64,000 nucleotides of DNA from Sphingomonas sp. AP4-R1. GTDB lineage: Bacteria > Pseudomonadota > Alphaproteobacteria > Sphingomonadales > Sphingomonadaceae. Made by a program: the position numbers and the translations under genes. This document shows, piece by piece, positions 16,547-24,727 of this stretch. Where the stretch lies: assembly GCF_013113735.1 (NCBI RefSeq), contig NZ_CP053346.1:4726001-4790000 (forward strand), in the 5' to 3' direction. A model generated the notes under the pieces. The model was not told where the DNA came from, ran no database searches, and saw only the letters and a list, made by a program, of their open reading frames with translations. Positions within the stretch are counted from its first letter, which is position 1; each line of letters starts with the position of its first letter.

Positions 16547-17081
16547 TCGCGATCATCTCGCGATCGCGTCCAACTGGTCCACCGCCGCGGCGATGCCCCG
16601 CTTGTTCGCCGCGAAATCATCGGCGAGTGCGATCTGCGCCAGCGTGACGGCGCCCCTTCATGGGGGAACTACTGCCGGGTTCGGCCGATCGCTCGGCCAG
16701 CCATTGTGCAGGATAGCGAGCTGAGCCGCAAAACGTTGGCCGCGCACTGGAGCAATCGTAGAGCAACTCGCGTTAGGTGACCGTTACTTCCACGGCGTAG
16801 ATAGCCGCCATTTAGCCTGGGGCAAGCGAGCCGCATCCTATTTTCTGTGATCATTCTGGCTACTGGATAAGGCGGGGTTCAGCGGCTGGAATAAGCCTAC
16901 GCCAATTTTTCGACGTGGGTTCCGTTGACGTATGGACAAAAGCGCTCCGGAATATCAACCGACGTCAGTCGGAGTGAGGCAAGCCATTCCCTCGGGGTGA
17001 CCCGCGAGTCCATCGTTCTCCATATGTTCTTTTCTTTCCTACACTCGTCGACCCTGCCAGATGGATCGACGGAGGTGCCCC
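16547..17081. other. mostly gene-free stretch with one short reading-frame remnant
   Basis: On the minus strand, 16553-16654 gives about 33 residues (AVTLAQIALADDFAANKRGI, AAAVDQLDAIAR, stop) with protein-like composition but no start, cut upstream by a stop codon. It may be the tail of a lost gene; I do not recognise it. The rest has no credible frame. The stretch separates the acyltransferase from the scarred recombinase/dsbD locus. Confidence 0.3.
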
Positions 17082-17168
17082 ATGATCGATTCGGCGATGA
17101 TCCTCGCGTTGTCCGCGTTTCTGACCAGCCTGTCTGCCGTGATCTGGTCGATCCGGAGAAAGGCATGA
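17082..17168 (+). CDS. small single-span membrane protein, 28 residues
   Basis: An ATG at 17082 preceded by GGAGGTG at 7 bases gives a 28-residue peptide: MIDSAMILALSAFLTSLSAV then IWSIRRKA, stop. It is a single hydrophobic helix with an acidic residue at the start and a basic tail (RRKA), the form of a small inner membrane protein with N-out/C-in topology. The near-ideal ribosome site and clean composition argue that it is real. It lies 160 bases upstream of the serine recombinase remnant. Function is unknown; a small holin-like or regulatory membrane peptide is possible. Confidence 0.5.
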   Translation: MIDSAMILALSAFLTSLSAVIWSIRRKA

Positions 17169-17327
17169 TGCCCAACTCTTTGCACAGCACATCGGTCAAT
17201 GGATGACGGCAACGGACACCTATCGACCGTCAGCAAGAAGCCCACACGTCCGAATTCCATGCGTAGCCTCGAATACGATATTTGACCATGCGATGCATTC
17301 TCCTTGGTTCGATCCGAGGAGACGAAA

Positions 17328-18010
17328 ATGCGTAGAAACGAAGCGCCGGCTCGCCGGCCCATCAGATGCGCGATTTACACGCGAAAGAGCGTCCGAGATG
17401 GTTTGGAGCTCGAGATGAACAGCCTCGAGGTTCAACGAGATATATGCTCAGCCTATATTCGATCGCAGCGCCACCGCGATTGGGCCGAGGTTGCCGAGCA
17501 CTATGACGATGGCGGCTTCACCGGTGGTGATCTGAACCGGCCAAATCTCACCAAACTGCTGAGTGCGGTGGAGCAGGGCCTGATTGACGTGATCGTGATC
17601 TACAAGCTGGATCGCCTGACTCGCTCCCTGTCGGACTTTATCCGACTGATCGACCTCTTCGACCAGTTCGATGTGACGTTCGTAAGCGTAACCCAGGCGT
17701 TCGACACGCAGGACAGTCTCGGGCGGCTCGTACTCAACATCCTGCTCACCTTCGCGCAGTTCGAGCGCGAGATGCTCGCGGACCGGATCCGCGACAAGGC
17801 ACATGCTCTCCGGAGAGCCGGCCGGTGGATCGGCGGAGCCGCACCCTACGGCTACGATCTTGTGGAGAAGCGGCTCGTGCCTAACCTGGGAGAGGCGGCT
17901 ATCGTTCGCCTGATCCACGAGCGATATCTTATGCTGGAGAGTTCAAACCAGGTCACGCGCGAGATGAGGGCAAGCGGCATGGTGTCCAAGTCCTGGGTCA
18001 CCCGGGATGG
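17328..18010 (+). pseudogene. large serine recombinase, C-terminal part deleted
   Basis: From the ATG at 17328 (GAGGAG upstream) about 227 residues of a site-specific serine recombinase are present. The catalytic domain shows CAIYTRKSV, the block YDDGGFTGGDLNRPNL, VIYKLDRLTRSLSDF and FAQFEREMLADRIRDK, followed by the start of the recombinase domain (GRWIGGAAPYGYDL and AAIVRLIHERYLM). The protein stays recognisable up to SKSWVTRDGRQAG. After that the frame runs over dsbD sequence in the wrong phase and loses all similarity, so the zinc ribbon and coiled coil are missing. The complete recombinase at 40130 has the same N-terminal arrangement. Confidence 0.85.
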
Positions 18011-18906
18011 CCGACAGGCCGGGGGAGGACGGGCGGGAGGGGCTGGCAGGCGCGGCTCTGACCGGTGCGCTTGCGATCATCGTGGCGACGCCCTGCACCG
18101 CGCCGTTCATGGCGGGCGCATTGGGCTACGCCCTCGTCCAGCCGCCGCTGGTCGCGGTCGCGATCTTCGTGACGCTGGCGCTGGGTTTCGCGGCGCCGTT
18201 CACGGCGGTCGCGCTGCTGCCGGGTCTCGCGACCCGCATCCCCCGGCCCGGCGCGTGGATGGATGTGGTGAAGCGCGTGCTGGCCTTTCCGATGCTGGGC
18301 GCGGCGGCGTGGCTGGTATGGGTGCTGGACCAGCAGGCGGGATCAGGCGCGCTGGCGGTTGTGCTGGCCGCTGGCATCGGGCTGGGCTTCGCTGGCTGGA
18401 TCTATGGCATTGCGCAGCGGCGGCATATGATGGGAGACGGTGCCCGGCCGCTCTACCTGCTCTCCGGGGTGGTTGCGGCCGGGCTGGTCGCGGCGGTGGG
18501 CGCGCTGATCGCACCGACAGCGGCGGAGGCGCCGCGCACCGTCGCGCAGGCCGCGTCGGAGGGGCCGGTTGCCTGGTCGCCCGAGCGTCTCGCTGTGCTG
18601 CGAAAGGAGGGCAAACCGGTGTTCGTGAACTTCACGGCATCGTGGTGCATCACCTGCCAGGTCAACGACAAGGCCGCACTTTCCACCGCCGAAGTGCACG
18701 ATGCGCTGTCCCGCACGGGGACGACCTATATGATCGCGGACTCGACACGCTATGATCCGCGCATCGATGACGCGCTTGCCAAATATGGCCGGGGAGGCCT
18801 GCCGCTCTATGTCGTCTATCCCGCCGATGGGCGCCCGCCGGTGATCCTGCCGCAACTGCTGACCCGCGCGAGCGTGGTAGCTGCGCTGGAGGCGGCTGCG
18901 GGGTAA
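18007..18906 (+). pseudogene. DsbD/ScsB-like thiol:disulfide interchange protein, N-terminus lost
   Basis: An open frame of 299 residues. After about 14 residues that derive from the recombinase side, it enters the membrane domain of DsbD-like proteins at TGALAIIVATPCTAPFMAGA (with one of the two membrane cysteines), continues through several spans, and ends with a thioredoxin domain whose active site is ASWCITCQVND (CxxC). The N-terminal periplasmic domain and first membrane spans are missing. The frame may still be translated from the ATG at 18007, but it cannot carry out full electron transfer. Its TAA overlaps the ATG of the downstream sigma gene. Confidence 0.8.
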
Positions 18907-19484
18907 TGGGGGCCGCCGCCCACCCGACGCCCATCGATCCGGCGGCATGGCCTGCGCTGATGGTGCGCGCGCAGGACGGCGACGGCGACGCGTATAACCG
19001 GCTGCTCAAGTCGATGATCCCGGCGATCCGGCGCATGGCCGGGCGCCGTATCGGAGACCCGTGTCTGGTGGAGGATGTGGTGCAGGACGTGCTGCTGGCG
19101 GTCCATCGTGTCCGCCATACCTATGATCCGGCGCGGCCGATCCTGCCCTGGCTGCAGGCGATCACGGCGGCGCGCGCCATCGATGCGCTGCGGCGGTGCG
19201 GGCGCCGGGCCGGCCGCGAGACAATCGACGAAAAGGCGCTGGCTGCCGAGGCAGATCCCGCCGCGCTGACTCGCATGGAGGACTTTGCGATGGCCGGCGA
19301 GTTGGACCGGTTCCTTGGCGTGCTCCCCGATCGGCAGCGCGAGGTGGTGGAAATGGTCCGCCTGCGCGAGATGAGCTTGGCCGATGCCGCCGAGGCGAGC
19401 ACCTTGTCCGTCCCTGCCATCAAGTCCTTGTTGCACCGGGCTTTCCTCAAACTGCGTCAACACGGGATCCAGGACCATGGGTGA
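18906..19484 (+). CDS. ECF-type RNA polymerase sigma factor (partner of NrsF)
   Basis: A 192-residue ECF sigma factor with region 2 (MVRAQDGDGDAYNRLLKSMI, LVEDVVQDVLLAVHRVRHTY) and region 4 (LPDRQREVVEMVRLREMSLA, DAAEASTLSVPAIKSLLHRA). It is followed, with an 8-base overlap, by a gene for an NrsF-type anti-sigma factor, which defines its group. In other alphaproteobacteria such pairs answer redox or metal stress and often sit beside thiol-disulfide genes, which fits the dsbD remnant just upstream (TAATG overlap). Its targets cannot be told from this sequence. Confidence 0.92.
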   Translation: MGAAAHPTPIDPAAWPALMVRAQDGDGDAYNRLLKSMIPAIRRMAGRRIGDPCLVEDVVQDVLLAVHRVRHTYDPARPILPWLQAITAARAIDALRRCGRRAGRETIDEKALAAEADPAALTRMEDFAMAGELDRFLGVLPDRQREVVEMVRLREMSLADAAEASTLSVPAIKSLLHRAFLKLRQHGIQDHG

Positions 19485-20106
19485 TCACGATGCGCTGATC
19501 GATCGACTGAGCCTGTCGGTGGCTCCGGTTCGCCGGCTGCCACCGGCCTGGGTGCGTGCGATGGGGTGGGCTGTCGTGGCCCTGCCGTGCGGATTGCTGG
19601 CGACGGGCCTGATCCGCCATTCCTGGCTGGACTGGGCGCAGCCGGATGCCTGGCTGGCGGCAGTGGAGATCCTGCTCTCGTTCCTGACCGGTGCGCTGGC
19701 GGTGACGCTTGCCTTCGACAGCAGTGTCGCCGGGCGACCGCTGCGGGGTGGCGGCTGGCTGGCAGTCGGCGGGCTGGCATGGCTCGCCGCGAACATGATC
19801 GGGATCGGACTTTCCGCCCGCCCGCTTGGGCGGATCGGGGCGGGAACCTTCTGCTTCGGCTTCATGATGCTGGCGGCGCTGCCGATGATCGGGATCGGGA
19901 TCCTGGGGCTGCGGCGCAGCCCGTCGCTGAACCCACGCTGGACGCTGGCGGTGGCGGGGCTCGGCATCGCGTTCATGGCGCTGGCGTTGCTGGCCTTCTG
20001 CCATCCTGTGCATGGCAATCTGATCGATTTTCTCGCGCATATCGTCGCGGGCGTCAGCATCGTCGGCCTGACCACCCTGTGCGGACGGCGCTGGGTGGCG
20101 CTCTAG
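19477..20106 (+). CDS. NrsF family anti-sigma factor (DUF1109)
   Basis: A 209-residue membrane protein that starts with a short cytoplasmic segment (MGDHDALIDRLSLSVAPVRR) and then has six hydrophobic helices, the last two around LGIAFMALALLAFCHPVHGN and HIVAGVSIVGLTTLCGRRW. This N-terminal leader plus six spans is the layout of NrsF/DUF1109 anti-sigma factors, which hold an ECF factor at the membrane. The Cys residues in the late spans (CFGF, FCHP, LCGRR) are of the kind used for redox or metal sensing. Its start overlaps the sigma gene by 8 bases. Confidence 0.88.
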   Translation: MGDHDALIDRLSLSVAPVRRLPPAWVRAMGWAVVALPCGLLATGLIRHSWLDWAQPDAWLAAVEILLSFLTGALAVTLAFDSSVAGRPLRGGGWLAVGGLAWLAANMIGIGLSARPLGRIGAGTFCFGFMMLAALPMIGIGILGLRRSPSLNPRWTLAVAGLGIAFMALALLAFCHPVHGNLIDFLAHIVAGVSIVGLTTLCGRRWVAL

Positions 20107-21515
20107 GCGGTCGCAGGAAGATCGATCGTCACCTCCAGGCCACCCGTCGACCTATTGGCGAGCCGCAGATGCCCGCCGTGTGCGCCAACGATGTTGGCGG
20201 CGATGCTGAGACCGAGCCCTACCCCGCCCGATGCGGAATTGCGCGATGCCTCGATGCGGTGGAAGGGCTCAAGCACGCGCTCAAGCTGATCGTCAGGAAT
20301 GCCGGGACCGTCATCCAGCACGCAGATGCGGGCGTGGTCGCTCCCGGCTGAAAGCAGCACGTCGGCCTGGCCCGCATAGCGCAGCGCATTCTCGATGATG
20401 TTCTGGACGCACCGGCGCAGATCCTGCGGACAGCCGGTGACCGCGTCTCCCGCCGAGCCCTTCACGCGGATCACACTGCCGGAGATAGAGAGATCGCCGG
20501 CGAGGTCCGCTACGAGCCGGTCAAGATCGACGAGCACGCCATCACGTCGCTCAGCGCCGGTGCGCAAGAAGTCGAGCGTAGCGTCGATCAGCTCTTCCAT
20601 TTCCCCAAGATTCCGGCGGAAATTTTCCTTCAGCGCCTCGGTAGGGAGCATTTCGGTGCGGAGGCGCAGGCGTGTGATCGGCGAACGAAGATCGTGCGAG
20701 ACGGCGGCCAGGAACCGCGTTTTCTCTTCTATGTCCGAGACGATCCGCGCCTGCATCGCATTGAAAGCCTCGGCGGCGGCGCGCACTTCGCGCGGGCCGT
20801 CCACGTCCAGCGGCGGCCTGTTGATGTCGCGGCCCAGCGCCTCGGCGGCACCGGCCATGCGCTTCAGCGGCGTCATGGCAAGGCGGACCGCAATCAATGT
20901 CAGCACCGCCACGATCACGATGCGAAGCAAGTAAATGCGCAGCACATAGTCAGCGATAGTCCCCAGCCGCCCGAAGTCGGCGCCATTCTCGTCCTCGCGC
21001 CCCATCGCCAAGAGCCAGGGCTGGTCCGGCGCGAGGCGTATTGCGACCCGGAACACAACTACGGGATCGCGGGCACTCATCATTGCCCAGCTGCCGGCGG
21101 GGCGGCTCCACTCGTCCTGCAGCTCGGCGCACAGGATGACGATCTCGGCCGGGCGGCCAAGGTGAAGCCGGATCACCTCGGAGAGCAAAGCCGTCACGCG
21201 GTCGAGGTCCGCATTTGATCGCTCGGGTGGCGGTAGCTTGGCTGTGAAGCGCAGGCGGAAGCCCGGCACGCTGAGCGCCTCGACCGCCTCATCGCGCGCT
21301 CCGGCCGGCCGCAGTGACAGGATGCGCGCGGCGTCGGCGACCCGTGTGGCGAACACGCGCGTCGGTATCTCCAGCATCTGTCGACGACGACTCTCGAACC
21401 AGATGGTACTGGTCAGCGCCTGCGCGAGCAGAAGGCCCGCCACGAGAATTGCCGCGATCCGCATCGACAGCGAGTCCGGCCAGAGCCGGCTCAGGCCTCG
21501 TACCGATCTGTTCAC
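20103..21515 (-). CDS. sensor histidine kinase, EnvZ-like
   Basis: A 470-residue membrane kinase. The chosen start is GTG at 21515, which directly follows the TAA of the response regulator gene; an ATG 18 codons further in is an alternative. It has a first transmembrane segment (MRIAAILVAGLLLAQALTST), a periplasmic domain of about 150 residues, a second span (RIVIVAVLTLIAVRLAM), a HAMP domain, the H-box AAVSHDLRSPITRLRLRTEM (His about residue 274), an N-box (CVQNIIENALRYA), and the G boxes DDGPGIPDDQ and GGVGLGLSIA. It pairs with the OmpR-type regulator 2 bases upstream. The stimulus is unknown; the divergent siderophore receptor suggests iron or envelope sensing. Confidence 0.92.
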   Translation of the reverse strand: MNRSVRGLSRLWPDSLSMRIAAILVAGLLLAQALTSTIWFESRRRQMLEIPTRVFATRVADAARILSLRPAGARDEAVEALSVPGFRLRFTAKLPPPERSNADLDRVTALLSEVIRLHLGRPAEIVILCAELQDEWSRPAGSWAMMSARDPVVVFRVAIRLAPDQPWLLAMGREDENGADFGRLGTIADYVLRIYLLRIVIVAVLTLIAVRLAMTPLKRMAGAAEALGRDINRPPLDVDGPREVRAAAEAFNAMQARIVSDIEEKTRFLAAVSHDLRSPITRLRLRTEMLPTEALKENFRRNLGEMEELIDATLDFLRTGAERRDGVLVDLDRLVADLAGDLSISGSVIRVKGSAGDAVTGCPQDLRRCVQNIIENALRYAGQADVLLSAGSDHARICVLDDGPGIPDDQLERVLEPFHRIEASRNSASGGVGLGLSIAANIVGAHGGHLRLANRSTGGLEVTIDLPATA

Positions 21516-21517
21516 CG

Positions 21518-22231
21518 TTAAGCGACCGCAACGTCCACGGTGAGAGCGTAACCACCGTTGCGCACCGTGCGGATCATGCGAGGGTTTTTGGGATCGTCGC
21601 CCAGCAGGCCGCGCAGACGGCTGATGCACATGTCGATGGCCCGGTCGGACGGATCCCGCTCGCGGCCGAACACCTGCGCGGCGAGATAGTCGCGGCTCAG
21701 CGTCCGGTAGGGGTGGTCAAGCAAGGTGCGCAGCGCGAGATAGGTTGAACCATGGATAGGGAGAGGCTCACTTCCGTCGCTCCCGCTCAGCACGTTGCGC
21801 TTTGTATCAAGCGCCCACCCCGCGAACCGGAGCGTGTTCGAAGCGGCAGGCTCCATAGACGTGGTCGCTCGCAATGAACGGCGAAGCACGACCTTGATGC
21901 GAGCGAGGAGTTCGCGGGGATCGAACGGTTTTGGCAGATAGTCGTCAGCGCCCATCTCCAGGCCGACGATGCGGTCGATTAGCGCACCGCGCGCCGTCAC
22001 CATGATCACGGGAATGTCCGATCGCTCGCGGAGCGACCGGCAGAGCGTCAGGCCGTCTGTTCCGGGCAGCATGAGATCGAGGATGATGAGGTCCGGGCAA
22101 TGTCCGTCGAGGTGACGCCACATCGCCTCCCCATCTGCCACGCCTTCGGCATCGAGCCCCGCCTCGCCGAGATAGGTGCAGAGGAGCTCCCTGATCTCCG
22201 CATCGTCGTCCACCACCAGAATGTTCGCCAT
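21518..22231 (-). CDS. OmpR-family response regulator
   Basis: A 237-residue two-domain regulator. The receiver domain has the acidic pair in LVVDDDAEIRELL, the phosphorylated Asp52 in PDLIILDLMLPGTDGL, the Thr in VIMVTARG and Lys in YLPKPFDPREL. The winged-helix effector (LLDHPYRTLSRDYLAAQVFG, AIDMCISRLRGLL, RMIRTVRNGGYAL) is of OmpR/PhoB type. The ATG at 22231 starts directly at the receiver (MANILVVDD). It is the first gene of an operon with the histidine kinase and is divergent from the TonB-dependent receptor, so the 140-base interval may hold its binding sites. Confidence 0.94.
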   Translation of the reverse strand: MANILVVDDDAEIRELLCTYLGEAGLDAEGVADGEAMWRHLDGHCPDLIILDLMLPGTDGLTLCRSLRERSDIPVIMVTARGALIDRIVGLEMGADDYLPKPFDPRELLARIKVVLRRSLRATTSMEPAASNTLRFAGWALDTKRNVLSGSDGSEPLPIHGSTYLALRTLLDHPYRTLSRDYLAAQVFGRERDPSDRAIDMCISRLRGLLGDDPKNPRMIRTVRNGGYALTVDVAVA

Positions 22232-22337
22232 CGTCCGCCCGTTACGTCCCGTTACAAAGCCGGCCTCTCCGTGACAAAATCGCACAAATCCGCTGTTTTA
22301 TTGCGCGCGCGACATGAATAGCCGCTGCCCCACTTAT

Positions 22338-22352
22338 TGCGAATGATCCGCA
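22338..22352. promoter_or_regulatory. Fur-box-like palindrome upstream of siderophore receptor
   Basis: TGCGAATGATCCGCA is an imperfect palindrome (TGCGRAT-centre-ATYCGCA) resembling alphaproteobacterial Fur boxes such as those of Caulobacter. It ends 19 bases before the TTG start of the receptor gene, a position where a bound repressor would block transcription. Confidence 0.5.
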
Positions 22353-22371
22353 CTATACGGGGGTATCGACC

Positions 22372-24639
22372 TTGAAACCAATCCTTTTCGGCCGGCTGAT
22401 CCACGCGCCGCTGCCGGCGCTTGCCCTCTGCCTGGGCTCCGTCCAACCCGCTTTGGCCGAGGCGCCCGACGAGCAGGACGTAGTCGTCATTGCCCACCGC
22501 ACCGAGAACACTAATTCCTATACGGGCCAGGAGCAGACCTCAGCGATCGGCCTGCCGCTGACCTTGCGGGAGACCCCGCAGACCGTGACGATCATGACCC
22601 GGCAACTGCTCGATGACCAGCAGATCACCACCATTGACGACGCGCTGAAGACCACGCCCGGCATCACCTCTTACCAAAACGACAATGCCGGCCGGACGAC
22701 CTATCGGGCGCGCGGTTTCGACATCACCAACTACCGGATCGACGGGATGCAGGTCGATGGATCGACCAGCCTCAGCGGCCTTGGCTCGTCGATGAACCTC
22801 GACCTGTACGATAGCCTCCAGATCGTGCGTGGGGCCAACGGTCTGCTTGGCGGCACCGGCGATCCGTCCGCGACTATCTACCTCCAGCGCAAGCAGCCGA
22901 CGACCAAGCTTGGCGCCAACGCGATGCTGATCCTCGGTAACTGGAACCGGCGCCGCGTGATGGGCGACCTCAACACGCCCATCGTCGCGGACGGGGCGGT
23001 GCGCGCGCGCCTGGTCTTCTCGGACGAGGACACCGACACGTTCCGCGACCGCGAGCATGTGAAGCGGCGCGGCGTCATGGCGAATATCGCCGCCAATCTC
23101 GGGCCGAATACCGTGCTCAACGGCGGTATCCAGTATGAGCGCACCCGCAACGACGGTGCATCCTGGGGCGCCAACGTCTCGATCTGGTACGCCGATGGCT
23201 CGCTCGCCAACCTACCGCGCAGCACGAACCCGGTCACCGACTGGAGCGTCGCGCGCCGTGCGGCTACCACAGGCTTCGTCAGCCTCAACCACGCATGGGA
23301 GAATGGCTGGAAGCTCCGCCTCGGCTACGCCCGGACCTCGACAGACACTTATAACAATATCGGCGTCGCCAAGGTCAACAACGCGGCCCGCAACGTCGGC
23401 GGCTTCGCGGGCTTCTGGCGGCAGGACGGCACCGGCGCGTTCCTGAACGCGCTCCACTCCGAATATGAGAGCAGCCGCGACAACGTCGACGTCGCCCTAT
23501 CCGGTCCGCTGCACCTGTTTGGGCGTGACCACCAACTGATGTTCGGCTTCAACGGATATCGCGACAAGGTGACCGAATTCGCGTTCAGCAACGCCATCGG
23601 CAACTGCAACATCGCGGGCGTCGCCCCCTATAGCGCCTGCCAGTATCGCTCCGCCGGCCTGCCCATCGCCGACTGGCGCTCGTGGGATGGCAGCTACGCC
23701 AATTATGCGACGTTCCGCACCGACGCACGCGCGGTCGACAAAACGCGCAACGTCGGCGGATATGCCGCCGGTCGCTTCAGCCTCGCCAAGGGCCTGACCG
23801 CGATCCTCGGCGGCCGTCTGAGCGACTACAAGGCGACGGGCGGCGACTACAATGTCACCAACGTCTATACCGCCGACACGGTGACGACCCACGAGAAGGG
23901 CGTGTTCACGCCCTACGCCGGCGCCGTTTACGATTTCAGCCGGAACTTCTCGGTCTATGCCAGCTACACCGACATGTTCACGCCGCAGCCCGGTCTGCGC
24001 GACGAGAGTGACGGCCTCCTGGCACCCGTAACCGGTGCCAGTCTGGAGGGCGGCATCAAGGCCGCCTTTTACGACGGACGGCTCAACGGATCGCTCGCCT
24101 TCTTCCGCAACAAGCAGAGCAACGTTGCGGAAAGCACCGGCGCGCTCAACGACGTGACCGGGCAAGCAATCTATCGGACGGTCTCCGGCGTCGTCTCCAA
24201 GGGGATCGATTTCGACGGATCGGGCGAGGTGCTGCGCGGCTGGCGGATCTTCTTCGGCTACAGCTATCTGACCGTGAAGGGGCTGAGCTATCAGCGCGAT
24301 CCGCACAACGTCTTCCGGCTGTCGACCAGCTACACACTGCCGGGCGCGCTCAACCGCCTGACGATCGGCGGCGGCCTCTCGGCTCAGACGAAGACGGAAT
24401 GGGCGACAAACCCGGGCCGTCCGCTGGGCGGCGGCCGCTACGATGCCACAAACCTGACGGTAGCCGGCTACACGCTGGTCAATCTGATGGCGCGCTACAA
24501 GCTGACTGAGCAATTCGAAATCGCAGCGAACGTCTCGAACCTCACCGACAAGACATATTACCGCCAGTACGGCTTCTACGATGGCCTGATCTACGGCGAG
24601 CCGCGCTCTTACAGCGTGACGCTGCGCGCGAAAATCTAA
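22372..24639 (+). CDS. TonB-dependent siderophore receptor
   Basis: A 755-residue outer membrane receptor from a TTG start. The signal peptide ends in VQPALA. The plug domain has LTLRETPQTVTIMTRQLLDD, then TTIDDALKTTPGI, YRARGFDITNYRIDGM, and the block VRGANGLLGGTGDPSATIYL, which is characteristic of ferric-siderophore receptors (FhuE/FpvA/PupB group). The C-terminal barrel ends NLTDKTYYRQYGFYDGLIYG, EPRSYSVTLRAKI. No N-terminal signalling extension for an ECF/FecR system is present. A Fur-like site lies just upstream and a PepSY-type reductase follows, so the two probably import and release iron from a siderophore. Confidence 0.93.
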   Translation: MKPILFGRLIHAPLPALALCLGSVQPALAEAPDEQDVVVIAHRTENTNSYTGQEQTSAIGLPLTLRETPQTVTIMTRQLLDDQQITTIDDALKTTPGITSYQNDNAGRTTYRARGFDITNYRIDGMQVDGSTSLSGLGSSMNLDLYDSLQIVRGANGLLGGTGDPSATIYLQRKQPTTKLGANAMLILGNWNRRRVMGDLNTPIVADGAVRARLVFSDEDTDTFRDREHVKRRGVMANIAANLGPNTVLNGGIQYERTRNDGASWGANVSIWYADGSLANLPRSTNPVTDWSVARRAATTGFVSLNHAWENGWKLRLGYARTSTDTYNNIGVAKVNNAARNVGGFAGFWRQDGTGAFLNALHSEYESSRDNVDVALSGPLHLFGRDHQLMFGFNGYRDKVTEFAFSNAIGNCNIAGVAPYSACQYRSAGLPIADWRSWDGSYANYATFRTDARAVDKTRNVGGYAAGRFSLAKGLTAILGGRLSDYKATGGDYNVTNVYTADTVTTHEKGVFTPYAGAVYDFSRNFSVYASYTDMFTPQPGLRDESDGLLAPVTGASLEGGIKAAFYDGRLNGSLAFFRNKQSNVAESTGALNDVTGQAIYRTVSGVVSKGIDFDGSGEVLRGWRIFFGYSYLTVKGLSYQRDPHNVFRLSTSYTLPGALNRLTIGGGLSAQTKTEWATNPGRPLGGGRYDATNLTVAGYTLVNLMARYKLTEQFEIAANVSNLTDKTYYRQYGFYDGLIYGEPRSYSVTLRAKI

Positions 24640-24667
24640 GGCCTATCTCCGCCCACATTCCAATAAT

Positions 24668-24686
24668 GCAAATGATTGTCATTAGC
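24668..24686. promoter_or_regulatory. Fur box upstream of PepSY reductase
   Basis: GCAAATGATTGTCATTAGC matches most positions of the classical 19-base Fur box (GATAATGATAATCATTATC). It lies 41 bases before the proposed TTG start at 24728 and only 5 bases before the ATG at 24692, which argues that the ATG is too far upstream to be the true start. Confidence 0.65.
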
Positions 24687-24727
24687 GTTAGATGGACTAT
24701 CAGCCGGGCTGGCAAGGATCGGATTCG

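Noticed and set aside
18011..18755. Continuation of the recombinase frame through dsbD
   Set aside because: After the junction the frame is Gly/Arg/Ala-rich without recombinase similarity, while the other frame encodes a clear DsbD membrane domain and CxxC thioredoxin domain.
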